64,000 bases of DNA, taken from the NCBI RefSeq assembly GCF_024436435.1, contig NZ_JAFMZP010000001.1, forward strand, positions 620,001-684,000. The letters run 5' to 3'. Origin of the DNA: Desertivirga xinjiangensis (lineage in GTDB: Bacteria > Bacteroidota > Bacteroidia > Sphingobacteriales > Sphingobacteriaceae). Positions 25,687-34,790 of the stretch are shown in pieces (the stretch's first letter is position 1; the number at the start of each line of letters is the position of its first letter). The notes under the pieces are model-generated. The model was not told the DNA's origin and searched no databases. It saw only the letters and a program-made list of their open reading frames with translations. Both the position numbers and the translations under genes were made by a program.

Positions 25687-25957
25687 GAAAGGCTTTGCCT
25701 TTTCACTAGTTCTTTGACATCTGGGGATGAAGCATTATCCGGTGAGGAACCGGAAATTTTGCGAAGGAGATCAAAAAGATTTACCGAAAACGCATTGGCA
25801 GGCAATGGCCCGGTTCGTACGAACTGACGTGAGTAATCCCGAAAATTTGATATTGGAATCAGAGGTTATCTACCAATATATCTGGGGCGAAAGCCCCTTT
25901 TTCGTTTCTATTCCTCATCTCCCCCGGCTGCAAAATAATAAAAGACATAATCATGCT

Positions 25958-26917
25958 ATGAAAAATTTTATTGATGCTAAGGAGATTAAAGATCAAATAT
26001 CGATTGTGTGGCTACTTTCGAGATTGGGCTTTCAGCCGGTAAAGAAATCAGGAAAAGAGCATTTTTATTTATCGATGCTTAGAAAGTCAGATACAATGCC
26101 ATCGTTTACAGTGAATGATCACCTGGGCGTATGGTACGATCATGGGTCCGGCGAAGGGGGGAATGTAATTGATCTTTGCATGAAACTCTGGACGCCAACA
26201 GAATTCCATGTAGTACTTCAACGTCTTGCAGATCTTTCGGGGATTTCAGAAGATATTGCGGTTAGGAAAACTCTACCGCAATTTTCCAGACCTCGCCTCC
26301 CAAAGAAAGTGCAGAATTATGAAGTGCAGGAAGTGAAGAACCTGGGGAATAATTATTCCATCACTAAATATTTGAAGCAACGAGGGGTTTGGGAGGTTGG
26401 CTTCGGTTTGAAGGAAGTTTACTACTATGTGGAAAATGAGAAGAAACAACGGAAGCATTTCTTTTCAGCAGGGTGGCAGAATGAGAACGGGGGATGGGAG
26501 GTCCGAAATCCCTACTTTAAAGGGTGTTTGGGGCGGAAGGGTTTAACTTTGATCCCTGGTTTTGGCGACCATATCCACATATTTGAAGGGTACATGGATT
26601 TTCTTAGCTGGAAGTTTGAAAACCGGGGAGCGAATGATAGTATCCTAGTTCTTAACTCCATTGCACTTTTGGAAGCAGCAATTCGGCGTACGAAATCGTA
26701 TCAGAGTATTTCGATTTACTTTGATTTTGACACAGCAGGCCGCGAGGCTACCAAAAAGTTTTTAACTGCTGTCCCTGCAGCTACTGATTGTTCAAATGTT
26801 TACTATGGATATCAGGATTACAACCAAAAAATTCAAGCCGAGAACCAGGTACAGGAGAAACTTCAGGAGCCAAGGGAGCCATTCATGGCTAAATTGAAGG
26901 TTGGATTCTGTAGATAG
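25958..26917 (+). CDS. Mobile-element DNA primase, CHC2-like plus TOPRIM
   Basis: A 319-residue primase-like protein. The N-terminal domain has the CHC2 layout (SDTMPSFTVNDHLGVWYDHG, then SGEGGNVIDLCMKLW), but the zinc-binding Cys/His residues are replaced, as is common in Bacteroidota mobile primases. The C-terminal TOPRIM half has Glu in HIFEGYMDFLSW and D-x-D in IYFDFDTAGR. The frame is open up to an ATG at 25727, but that upstream part has no domain character and contains hairpins, so MKNFIDAKEIKDQ at 25958 is the better start. It likely primes replication of the element's transferred strand or of the iteron replicon. Confidence 0.8.
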   Translation: MKNFIDAKEIKDQISIVWLLSRLGFQPVKKSGKEHFYLSMLRKSDTMPSFTVNDHLGVWYDHGSGEGGNVIDLCMKLWTPTEFHVVLQRLADLSGISEDIAVRKTLPQFSRPRLPKKVQNYEVQEVKNLGNNYSITKYLKQRGVWEVGFGLKEVYYYVENEKKQRKHFFSAGWQNENGGWEVRNPYFKGCLGRKGLTLIPGFGDHIHIFEGYMDFLSWKFENRGANDSILVLNSIALLEAAIRRTKSYQSISIYFDFDTAGREATKKFLTAVPAATDCSNVYYGYQDYNQKIQAENQVQEKLQEPREPFMAKLKVGFCR

Positions 26918-26961
26918 CTAAACCTATAGGTATCTAATCCTTTAGATACCTATAGGTTTAG
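26918..26961. repeat. Perfect 20-bp stem hairpin just after the primase stop
   Basis: Arms 26918-26937 (CTAAACCTATAGGTATC...) and 26942-26961 are exact reverse complements separated by TCCT. The repeat starts one base after the TAG of the primase gene and is A+T-rich with no strong U-tract. It could be a terminator, a nick-region or resolution structure, or a protein-binding site. Confidence 0.7.
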
Positions 26962-27440
26962 TTTCTAAGTTGAATATATGGATAGCTGAATAGCTTTTTT
27001 TATTGAGTTATATATCTATTTAAATATGTTTCTATTTATAAATCTTGGTAAAGATTTAGGTGGATACTTCAACTGTTGGCTATATGAATAGTTAGTTTTT
27101 CCGTTAGTCTTCTATCGAACAAGCTGAATAAACAACTATATGAATAGCGGTCTATCTGCTTACTGTTTTATCCAGCTATTTTCCTATAGCTCTATCTGTC
27201 CAAGTGGTTATTCAACTAGATTACTATCTACATGTATACATTTCCCAAACAGCAAAATAAGAAGAGTTTTATCTCTAATTAACCTGGGCTGATTTTGAAT
27301 TTTTTTAATTGCAAGTTGTGTCTTTGTCCGTACAGATTTCTCTCAAAATCTGACTCCAATTACTCTTAACTCAATTTTCCTTTCGCCCAGCTCCCGTAGG
27401 AAATAGCTCGCAACTCCTTGAAAGCCGATAGAATTTGCTA
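26962..27440. other. Non-coding region upstream of mobilisation genes; candidate oriT area
   Basis: About 480 bp without a coding frame. The first part is very A+T-rich and contains the direct repeat CTATATGAATAG at 27080-27091 and 27136-27147 (56 bp apart), plus related GAATAGC/GATAGC words. The final 150 bp are more balanced in composition and lie directly before the relaxosome and relaxase genes, the usual position for an origin of transfer. No nick site can be assigned by eye. Confidence 0.4.
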
Positions 27441-27809
27441 ATGAACAAGATTAAACGTTTTGAGCTTCGCCTCACAGAAGACGAGCACCTGCAACTTTTG
27501 AAATTGGAGAGGGAGCTGGGTATAAGCAAGACGGAATTAGTTCGGCGTAGAGTGCTACAGGATTCGGGAAAGGTATTGGTCCAGGGGCGAGAGCTATTGG
27601 CGCAAATGGATAAGATCGGTACAGAAATGGGTCGGTCCGGGAATAATATAAATCAGCTAGCAAAACACACAAATGCTTTGAATAAGCTTGGGTTGATTCC
27701 TGCTTCAACTGTCGAGGAGTTTAACAAGCTGCTTTCTAATCACCTCAGACAACAGAAGGAGATTGAAAAGTTGATGAGAAACCTTATTCGTCTGATGGGA
27801 AATATTTGA
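27441..27809 (+). CDS. Relaxosome accessory protein (MobC-like)
   Basis: A 122-residue protein with an N-terminal ribbon-helix-helix pattern (FELRLTEDEHLQLLKLER followed by GISKTELVRRRVL). The C-terminal segment MGRSGNNINQLAKHTNALNK is the conserved signature of Bacteroidota and MobC-type mobilisation proteins. Such proteins bind oriT and help the relaxase melt the nick region. The ATG at 27441 is used; a TTG six bases upstream is possible. Three bases separate it from the relaxase gene, so the two form one operon. Confidence 0.85.
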   Translation: MNKIKRFELRLTEDEHLQLLKLERELGISKTELVRRRVLQDSGKVLVQGRELLAQMDKIGTEMGRSGNNINQLAKHTNALNKLGLIPASTVEEFNKLLSNHLRQQKEIEKLMRNLIRLMGNI

Positions 27810-27812
27810 TAG

Positions 27813-28961
27813 ATGATTATAAAGATCCTTAGTCGATCTGCTACTTTCAATGGCGTTCGCTATAACACAAACAAGGTTGAAAAGGAAAAAGGTGAGTTGC
27901 TGAAGGTCGCCAATTTCGGTGCATTACAGGGCATCGAGAAGCTGAAGCCTCAGGATTATATCAACTATTTAAAGACTTATTCTGCAGGAAATACCAAAGT
28001 CAAATACCCTCAGTTGCACGCAGTGTTATCATGTAAAGGCAAGGAAAAGTCGAAAGAAGAGCTGCTGTCTATTGCTGAACAATGGCTAAGAGAAATGGGA
28101 TACGGAGAAAATCCTTATCTCTTAATTTTTCACAAGGACACGGCCAATAACCATATTCATATGGTAAGTACCAGGGTTGGAAGAGATGGGAAGAAAATTT
28201 CAGATTCATTTGAGAAGATAAGATCCTATGAAATCTTACATAAAATTCTCGGCAAGCAGCAAGACCTACAGGCTAAAAAGCACTTGCAGCAAGCGTTAAA
28301 ATACAGCTTTTCGACTCATGCGCAATTCAAGATGCTCCTAGAATTAAAAGGCTATAAGGTTTCTAAAGAGAAAGAACTGTATCAGATATTAAAGTATGGT
28401 AGAAAGCAGGCAGAGATCCAAACTTCAATTATTGATAGAAAGATTCTCTCTTATCGGGTTAACGAAAACCGGTTGCAGCAGCTTAAAGCGATGTTGTATA
28501 AGTATGCAGAAGTTTATGATCGGAAGTTACAGCAGAAGGTTATTCAAACAATAAATCCTCATCAGAAGAATCCTGCCGTTAAATATTACTCTCCATTTAG
28601 CCAAGCGTTGGAGGAAAAACTTTCACTTGAAATTATATTTCATCACAAGGGAAAGCAGCCTCCCTACGGTTATACTATTATAGATCATCGTAACCAACAA
28701 GTGCTGAAAGGAGGATTGGTAATGCCATTAGCTGTATTTACTAATGCATTGTCAGAAGCTGGTTTAACTGAACAAACAGCGCCGACTACTAAAGCTAATA
28801 CCCGTAATTCTTTTAAGAATACAGATAGTTTTACTCTGGAACAGGATAATACATTCCTCAACGTTTCGGACCTCCTGGCTATTCAAATTACACCCGATGC
28901 TGATGATGCGATTATCTACCGGCAGCAAAGGAAGAAATTAAGAGGGGGAAGGTCCCGATAA
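27813..28961 (+). CDS. Relaxase / mobilisation nuclease
   Basis: A 382-residue relaxase of the broad MobA/VirD2-like family. The N-terminal catalytic part has an early Tyr-containing segment (FNGVRYNTNKVEKEKGE) that may hold the nicking tyrosine, and the metal-binding three-His motif HKDTANNHIHMVSTRV around residues 109-124. The C-terminal 200 residues are basic and helical. It nicks oriT and pilots the single strand into the type IV secretion channel encoded downstream. Position after the MobC-like gene and ahead of the ParA-type gene matches Bacteroidota conjugative elements. Confidence 0.88.
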   Translation: MIIKILSRSATFNGVRYNTNKVEKEKGELLKVANFGALQGIEKLKPQDYINYLKTYSAGNTKVKYPQLHAVLSCKGKEKSKEELLSIAEQWLREMGYGENPYLLIFHKDTANNHIHMVSTRVGRDGKKISDSFEKIRSYEILHKILGKQQDLQAKKHLQQALKYSFSTHAQFKMLLELKGYKVSKEKELYQILKYGRKQAEIQTSIIDRKILSYRVNENRLQQLKAMLYKYAEVYDRKLQQKVIQTINPHQKNPAVKYYSPFSQALEEKLSLEIIFHHKGKQPPYGYTIIDHRNQQVLKGGLVMPLAVFTNALSEAGLTEQTAPTTKANTRNSFKNTDSFTLEQDNTFLNVSDLLAIQITPDADDAIIYRQQRKKLRGGRSR

Positions 28962-28975
28962 TCAATCAAACTCAT

Positions 28976-29611
28976 ATGATAATATTAATTGGAAACCAGA
29001 AAGGTGGAGCAGGGAAGAGTACCTTAACTCTGCTTTTGGCTAATTATTTAAGCCAAATCAGGAACCGGAAAGTAACAGTCGTGGATATGGACTATCAGCA
29101 ATCGATAGCAGGTAAGGCGGAGAAGGAAAAGGAGTCCTTTCAACAGCCAAGCTATGATGTTGTACCTGCAGATCTATCCCATTTTCCTGAAATGTACAGA
29201 TTGATGCAAAGCAAGCCATCGGAATTAGTGTTGCTGGATCTGCCAGGGAAAATGGATGATGATGAATTAATACCCATATTTCATGCTGCTGAATTGATTA
29301 TTTGCCCATTCTCCTATGATGAGTTTTCCGTTGATTCTACCGTGCTTTTTAGTATGGTGATTAAGAAAATTAACAGTAAACCAGCGCTGGTATTTATTCC
29401 AAACCGTCTTAAGCCGCTTGTGAAATATGAGACCAAGGTAGAGGTCGATAAGTTGCTTCAAACATTTGGTGCGGTAACACCGGCTATACCGGATAGGATA
29501 GATTTTCAAAGGATTACCATCAATCATATTCCTCTTGGATTGGCGCCGGTCATAATGCCTATACTGGATCTTATTTATGATCAATATCTGATGAAAGAGG
29601 AGGAGGTATGA
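28976..29611 (+). CDS. traA: ParA/MinD-family ATPase (TraA-type)
   Basis: A 211-residue P-loop ATPase. The deviant Walker A motif is GNQKGGAGKSTLT at residues 6-18, followed by VVDMDYQQS and VLLDLPGK. This small ParA type heads the transfer operon of Bacteroides conjugative transposons, where it is called TraA. It may position the relaxosome or assist partition of the circular or replicating form, which would be sensible given the iteron replicon. The stop overlaps the next gene in ATGA. Confidence 0.85.
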   Translation: MIILIGNQKGGAGKSTLTLLLANYLSQIRNRKVTVVDMDYQQSIAGKAEKEKESFQQPSYDVVPADLSHFPEMYRLMQSKPSELVLLDLPGKMDDDELIPIFHAAELIICPFSYDEFSVDSTVLFSMVIKKINSKPALVFIPNRLKPLVKYETKVEVDKLLQTFGAVTPAIPDRIDFQRITINHIPLGLAPVIMPILDLIYDQYLMKEEEV

Positions 29612-29955
29612 CGGGAATAAAAAGTCTTGCTGATGAGTTGAGAGAAAGTCTTAAAAGTGGCAATCCAACTGAAAAGCTAAAACCCTCGAAGGCCAGAAAA
29701 AATACCAGATCTCAAGGAGCTGTAAACGGAGATCTGGCAATTCTGTTTCAGTCGTTGGATGAATATCAGCTTACGGGAACCGAAAAGATACTTATCCGAC
29801 TGGATGAAAGAACAGTTTTTGTTTTAAAGCAGCTAAAGGTTCAAAAGGGAATTGATATGAATAAGGCTATTGCCTTTTTTATCAAATCCTTCCTGGAAAG
29901 TAAGCCTGAACTTACTGCCTACATTAAAGAATCACTTAAAACTATAGAATTATGA
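29608..29955 (+). CDS. Conjugal transfer protein TraB-like (DUF3408 type)
   Basis: A 115-residue cytoplasmic protein. The N-terminus is basic and probably flexible. The C-terminal part (KILIRLDERTVFVLKQLKVQ, MNKAIAFFIKSFLE) looks like a ribbon-helix-helix-type domain seen in the DUF3408 proteins that sit second in Bacteroidota tra operons. It overlaps its neighbours on both sides by 4 bp. A role as a partner of the ParA-type ATPase or as a DNA-binding regulator is likely but unproven. Confidence 0.6.
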   Translation: MTGIKSLADELRESLKSGNPTEKLKPSKARKNTRSQGAVNGDLAILFQSLDEYQLTGTEKILIRLDERTVFVLKQLKVQKGIDMNKAIAFFIKSFLESKPELTAYIKESLKTIEL

Positions 29956-30317
29956 ATTGGTCAAAATTTCTAATCAATGTTTCGGCGCTCTACCTATTTT
30001 ACTATGCTATTAATATATGTATTGATATTATTAAAACCAGAGGCTGGAGGAAATCAGCGAGGGTAGACGATACCTTGTTCTTTGCCGATGATGTTGTTCC
30101 CACACTCGTTCCCGTGGTACAAGAGGTGGTTGAGTCACAATCAGCAATTACAGAAATAAAAGAAGAAACGGTAGCAGCCATAGAAGCACCTCAGGCTACC
30201 TTGGATTCTCTGCCCTATCTAAAAATTGAATCAACAGGAGGGACAGTAATGAAGGATATATTCATGCTAGTCAAAGCCGATATGATCCATAAGACTCGTC
30301 CGATATCCTTCAGTTAA
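29952..30317 (+). CDS. Membrane-anchored small conjugation operon protein
   Basis: A 121-residue protein with one N-terminal membrane helix (FLINVSALYLFYYAINICI) and an acidic, Val/Glu/Ala-rich soluble tail. I recognise no domain. It corresponds in position to the short TraC/TraD proteins of Bacteroides elements. It overlaps the preceding gene by 4 bp and precedes the TraE homologue by 90 bp. Confidence 0.55.
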   Translation: MNWSKFLINVSALYLFYYAINICIDIIKTRGWRKSARVDDTLFFADDVVPTLVPVVQEVVESQSAITEIKEETVAAIEAPQATLDSLPYLKIESTGGTVMKDIFMLVKADMIHKTRPISFS

Positions 30318-30407
30318 TAATAAATAACAACCACCCTAAGTAATACCCGCACTATAAAATTCACTGGAGGTATCTGCCTCTAATTTTTCAACCCTTAATT
30401 ACTTTTT

Positions 30408-30719
30408 ATGAAAAGAAAGTACAACAAGCTTTTTACTGGAATTGCTATGCTCTCAATAGCAACTTCAAATGCCTTTGCTCAAGGCGGTGGTTCAACAGGA
30501 ATTAATGCGGCTACTTCCTCCTTAACCAGTTACGTAGACCCTGTTTCATCTTTAATTCTCGCTATTGGTGCGGTAGTGGGATTGATTGGTGGAGTGCGAG
30601 TTTATATTAAATGGAACTCGGGAGATCAGGACATCAACAAGGAAATCATGTCATGGGGTGGTTCATGTTTATTCCTGGTGTTGGTTTCTGTGGTCATTAA
30701 AGCATTCTTTGGAGTGTAA
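30408..30719 (+). CDS. traE: TraE-like type IV secretion protein (DUF4134)
   Basis: A 103-residue membrane protein with a signal-like start (KLFTGIAMLSIATSNAFAQ). The core has two helices, SLILAIGAVVGLIGGVRVYI and CLFLVLVSVVIKAFFGV, separated by KWNSGDQDINKEIMSWGGS. This is the compact DUF4134/TraE layout, comparable with VirB2-type pilin subunits. It is thought to form part of the conjugation channel or pilus. Stop and next start overlap as TAATG. Confidence 0.88.
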   Translation: MKRKYNKLFTGIAMLSIATSNAFAQGGGSTGINAATSSLTSYVDPVSSLILAIGAVVGLIGGVRVYIKWNSGDQDINKEIMSWGGSCLFLVLVSVVIKAFFGV

Positions 30720-31048
30720 TGGCCGGAAAGTATCCCATTTATAAGGGGCTGCAGAAGCCCCTTATTTTTCGAGGTTTTAAAGGTCGATTTATCGTTTGGG
30801 GAATAGCTTCGCTTGTTCTGGGATTAGTTCTTGGGGGTGTTACGGTAGCTGTTTTCAATATGTATGCTGGAGCTGTATTAACTATTTCACTTATAGCAGG
30901 CGGGTTAGTGACTACATATTATTCACAGAAACGAGGTCTTTACTCAAAGAGCCGAAAACCCGGAATATTTATCTATGGAAACAAATTAAAGATTAGTTAT
31001 GAAACGAAAAAAGAAGCTGTTCGAAATCCCATATGCCGGAATCGATGA
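30719..31048 (+). CDS. traF: TraF-like type IV secretion protein (DUF4133)
   Basis: A 109-residue inner-membrane protein comparable to VirB3. YPIYKGLQKPLIFRGFKGRF is the typical TraF/DUF4133 start, followed by two membrane helices (IVWGIASLVLGLVLGGVTVA and GAVLTISLIAGGLVTTYY). Its last 50 bases overlap the traG start, indicating tight coupling with the VirB4-type ATPase, as in other type IV systems where VirB3 and VirB4 work together or are fused. Confidence 0.88.
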   Translation: MAGKYPIYKGLQKPLIFRGFKGRFIVWGIASLVLGLVLGGVTVAVFNMYAGAVLTISLIAGGLVTTYYSQKRGLYSKSRKPGIFIYGNKLKISYETKKEAVRNPICRNR

Positions 31049-33464
31049 GCTCGATGGAGTGGCAATATTGTATAGCAAGAGGGGCGATTATTCAGTAGTG
31101 CTAAAAATTGAAAATCCTGTACTTCAATATGGAGCTGATGCGGAAGCCTACAATTCCTATCATAACATATTGTTGAACGTGGTTAAGATTTTAGGAGAAG
31201 GCTTTATCATCCAAAAACAAGACGTTTTCATTAGAAAAGAATTCTGTCCAAAACCTTCAATAGAGTTTTTGAAGCAAAAGTATAACGAACATTTCCAGGG
31301 GCGAAAGTATACAGCTCTAAGTACCTATTTTACCATCACACGCCAGGTAAAGAAAAGCGCTTTCTATGTTTTTAACAAGAATCACTTGTTGGACTTTCTG
31401 GAAGTTATTGCAAAGATTACCGACATTCTAAACATTGGAGGCATTTCATCTTCATTACTTAAGAAAGAAGAGATTAATCTTTTTGTAATACAATTGTTGG
31501 GAATGAAGTTCTCACGGGAAACCCTTTCTTTAAATAATATTAGGTCAGGTGAAAGGCAACTTCAGATCGGGGACGTTTCAACAAGGATTATTAGTCTAGT
31601 CGATACTGAAACGGTAGACCTTCCCGAAAAAGTGAGTCCGTACATATTCAATAAAGAAAACAGGAACTTGAAAGAATTTCCGATGGACAATTTGGAGTGT
31701 CTTTTCAGGATGCCTGAAACGGAAGTGGTGATCTACAACCAGCTTATAGAAGTTCCTCCTCAACAGCTTACTATTAATAACCTGGAACTTAAAAAGAAAC
31801 GTCATTCTGGTGTTCCTGATCCGGCAAACGCTTTTTGCGTAAAAGACATAGAAAGTCTTTTGGAAGATTTGGCGAGAGAAAGCCAGATATTGGTAAATGC
31901 TCATTTTTCTATACTTATATCGGCTGCCCCTGAATTTATTGATAAAGCCGCAAATTTTGTTGAAAGTGCTCTTTTCCAACAGGGCATAATACCTTCGAGC
32001 AATGCCTATAATCAGCTTGAATTATTTCGGGCTTTTCTGCCCGGCAATGCAATTGAACTAAAGCATTACGATTGGTTCTTAACTACTCCCGAAGCTGCTC
32101 TTTGTTTTTTCTTTAAGGAGTCGTTAGTGAAAGATGATCCTTCAAATTTTTTGATACATTTTACTGATAGGCAAGGAGTTCCCGTAGGTATTGATCCTTC
32201 TGATTTTCCGATTAATACTAATCGCATCAATAACAGGAACCGATTTGTATTAGGTCCTTCAGGGTCTGGAAAAAGCTTCCTAATGAATGCCTTTGTTGAA
32301 CAGTACATGTATTACAATACCGATGTAGTTATTGTGGATACTGGTCATTCCTATTCAGGTCTATGCGACTATTTTGCTGGGAAATACATCACCTATACTG
32401 ACGAAAAACCAATCACGATGAATCCTTTCCAAATCGAGGAGGAGGAGTATAATATTGAGAAGAAGGATTTTTTATGTACGTTAATTGGATTGCTCTGGAA
32501 GGGAGTAGATGGCCAGCTGAGTTCGGTCGAACGGGATGTTATCTCTAATCTGATTAGTTCTTATTATTCTAACTTTTTCAATCCTCCAAAACGTGAAGTA
32601 AGTTTTGTAAAGCTAAGCTTCAATAGTTTTTATGAATTTGCGTTAGCTCGGATCCCAATAATAAAGCAGGAAGAAAGAATAGCCTTCGATCTGGATGAGT
32701 TCAGATATGTTTTAAAAAAGTTTTATAGGGGAGGTGAATTCGAACCAATTTTGAATGAGGCGGCTGATAGCTCCTTGTTTTCAGAGCGATTTATTGTATT
32801 TGAAATTGATGCAGTTAAGGAGAATAAGATACTGTTTCCAATCGTGACCCTCATCATTATGGATGTTTTTATTCAGAAGATGCGTCGTCGGAAAGATCAA
32901 CGAAAGGCATTGATCATTGAGGAAGCCTGGAAGGCTATTGCATCACCTATGATGGCAGGCTATATTCTCTATCTCTATAAGACGGTCCGGAAGTTCTGGG
33001 GAGAAGCTATAGTGGTTACTCAGGAACTTTCAGATATTTTAGGGAATACAATAGTTAAAGATAGCATTCTAAATAACTCCGACACAGTTTTTCTTCTGGA
33101 TCAGTCCAAATTCAAAGAGAGCTATGATGAGATTGCACGATTGCTCTCAATTACCGAAGTCGAGAGGCGTAAAATTTTTACAATAAATACGCTCGATAAT
33201 AAAGAAGGAAGGGCTCGCTTTAAAGAAGTTTATATTCGAAGAGGGAGCACGGGTGAGGTTTATGGAATTGAGGTCTCATTATTTCAATATCTTACTTACA
33301 CCACGGAAAAGCCCGAGAAGAGCGCAGTTGAAAGTTACGTAGATAGATATAGTTCTTATCAGGAGGGGCTCACGAGATTCATCCAGGATTTTCAGCAAAG
33401 TAAGTTAGACCTGTCAGCCTTTGTTAAAACAATAAACTCCTCAAGTCATCAAATTTTTACCTAA
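30999..33464 (+). CDS. traG: TraG / VirB4-family conjugation ATPase
   Basis: An 821-residue ATPase that energises assembly of the mating channel. The N-terminal half is the VirB4-like CagE/TrbE domain. The C-terminal half has Walker A GPSGSGKSFLMNAF near residue 419, Walker B ALIIEEAWKAIASPM near 638, and the VirB4-type motif IVVTQELSDILGN. Length is typical for Bacteroidota TraG (about 820-840). The gene starts within the end of traF and is followed after 10 bp by periplasmic components. Confidence 0.93.
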   Translation: MKRKKKLFEIPYAGIDELDGVAILYSKRGDYSVVLKIENPVLQYGADAEAYNSYHNILLNVVKILGEGFIIQKQDVFIRKEFCPKPSIEFLKQKYNEHFQGRKYTALSTYFTITRQVKKSAFYVFNKNHLLDFLEVIAKITDILNIGGISSSLLKKEEINLFVIQLLGMKFSRETLSLNNIRSGERQLQIGDVSTRIISLVDTETVDLPEKVSPYIFNKENRNLKEFPMDNLECLFRMPETEVVIYNQLIEVPPQQLTINNLELKKKRHSGVPDPANAFCVKDIESLLEDLARESQILVNAHFSILISAAPEFIDKAANFVESALFQQGIIPSSNAYNQLELFRAFLPGNAIELKHYDWFLTTPEAALCFFFKESLVKDDPSNFLIHFTDRQGVPVGIDPSDFPINTNRINNRNRFVLGPSGSGKSFLMNAFVEQYMYYNTDVVIVDTGHSYSGLCDYFAGKYITYTDEKPITMNPFQIEEEEYNIEKKDFLCTLIGLLWKGVDGQLSSVERDVISNLISSYYSNFFNPPKREVSFVKLSFNSFYEFALARIPIIKQEERIAFDLDEFRYVLKKFYRGGEFEPILNEAADSSLFSERFIVFEIDAVKENKILFPIVTLIIMDVFIQKMRRRKDQRKALIIEEAWKAIASPMMAGYILYLYKTVRKFWGEAIVVTQELSDILGNTIVKDSILNNSDTVFLLDQSKFKESYDEIARLLSITEVERRKIFTINTLDNKEGRARFKEVYIRRGSTGEVYGIEVSLFQYLTYTTEKPEKSAVESYVDRYSSYQEGLTRFIQDFQQSKLDLSAFVKTINSSSHQIFT

Positions 33465-33474
33465 TTCTTTACGC

Positions 33475-34137
33475 ATGAAAAAGTATCTTCTTGCAGTCGC
33501 TGTAATCGGCTTTTGCCATAATGTATCTGCACAAATATATTTTGATCCAACTACTGCCGGAGCTATGGCTGCCCATTCTGGCATTATCAATAGCCAGTTG
33601 AACAAGACTAATGAAAATCTTACACTTATCCAGAAAGGGCAGTTAGCAGTGACGGGACAGTTAATTATCGTAAATGAGATTCAGGATAAGCTTTATAAGG
33701 GTTTAAGTGAAGTTGCAGGCGCAGTAAAATCCTTACTTGCTGTACAAGATATCTACGAAATAAGCCTGGACATAGTAGACGACGTAGATAAAGCAATTCA
33801 ATATTCTTCAGGAAATCCAGCACTACTATTATTTGCCGAAAAGGGAGCGAAGGAATTCAAAAGTCGTTCAACAGCCCTAGCCGCAGAAGTAAGTTCGTTT
33901 GTGTTGCTTGGAGGAAAGGATAATTTAATGGACTCAGGTGAAAGAGCTAAGCTGTTAAATAGAATCCGGAACGACTTGATGATACTGCGAGGTATCGCAT
34001 ATGGCATGCAAAGATCTATGTTCTGGGCTAAACAAAGAGGAGTTCTCAATTCACTAAATCCTTACGCGAAATATATCAACTTGGATAAAAGAATTGCCCA
34101 AGATATAGTTCGAAACGCGAAATATCTCAAACGATGA
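33475..34137 (+). CDS. Periplasmic conjugation protein, TraI/VirB5-like (copy 1)
   Basis: A 220-residue exported protein with a signal peptide (LLAVAVIGFCHNVSAQ) and a mostly helical mature part. The C-terminal half (LLLFAEKGAKEFKSRSTALA, YGMQRSMFWAKQRGVLNSL, NPYAKYINLDKRI) is clearly related to the protein at 34787-35458. Position just after traG matches the VirB5-like DUF4141 component of Bacteroides systems, but I do not see a decisive motif. Its stop overlaps the next start as ATGA. Confidence 0.55.
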   Translation: MKKYLLAVAVIGFCHNVSAQIYFDPTTAGAMAAHSGIINSQLNKTNENLTLIQKGQLAVTGQLIIVNEIQDKLYKGLSEVAGAVKSLLAVQDIYEISLDIVDDVDKAIQYSSGNPALLLFAEKGAKEFKSRSTALAAEVSSFVLLGGKDNLMDSGERAKLLNRIRNDLMILRGIAYGMQRSMFWAKQRGVLNSLNPYAKYINLDKRIAQDIVRNAKYLKR

Positions 34138-34790
34138 AATACTGTATTTTTCTATTTATTTGCACCTTTCTCGTGATTAACAAGGGATGGTGCCAGATTA
34201 ACGTGCAACTGCTGCACCAGCTGGTGAGCGAAAACAAAGAGGAGCACGGTAAGCAAGTAACAGCAAGGGATCGCCAGTCGAAAGTGACTGCGACGGAGGA
34301 ATTGAACAAGCAAAAGTTGGGGAAACTTAAAGGTCGTTACCGGGAGCTCCAGCAACGGTTTCATTTTCTGGGTGTTGTAATTGATGCCGCTCAAGTAGGT
34401 GTAAGAGCAGATCCAATCGTAAATGACATTGTAAGGCACCAGGCTACTATTATTCAGGAGGCCGAGAAAGACCCATTGCTACTTCCTATTGCCCTTGATT
34501 CTGAAGCTGACTTAATCAAAAGAGCGAAGTCTCTTTTTAACTTTTTGATTGCCTTAACTATCAGTGTGGGTGATATCAACCAGATGAAGGTAAGTGATAG
34601 AAAGGAGTTGTTTGAGCATGTGATCGACGAACTGAATCAGATATCCGGGACTTCAAAAGGACTTTCCATTTGTCTCATTAATCGCAATCGCAAAAGTGAG
34701 CCGAACCCATTCCGGCAGTTTGTGAATAAAGATAAACAGTTTGTGAAAGGTATTATGAACAAGGTAGCAATCTTGAAAAATGATCTATGA
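34134..34790 (+). CDS. Periplasmic conjugation operon protein of unknown function
   Basis: A 218-residue exported protein with a signal peptide (IFLFICTFLVINKGWCQ), charged coiled-coil-like segments (QLVSENKEEHGKQVTARDRQ) and a helical remainder. I recognise no family. It lies between two paralogous periplasmic proteins and overlaps both by 4 bp, so it is probably produced in equal amounts and part of the same sub-assembly of the secretion channel. Confidence 0.55.
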   Translation: MKYCIFLFICTFLVINKGWCQINVQLLHQLVSENKEEHGKQVTARDRQSKVTATEELNKQKLGKLKGRYRELQQRFHFLGVVIDAAQVGVRADPIVNDIVRHQATIIQEAEKDPLLLPIALDSEADLIKRAKSLFNFLIALTISVGDINQMKVSDRKELFEHVIDELNQISGTSKGLSICLINRNRKSEPNPFRQFVNKDKQFVKGIMNKVAILKNDL

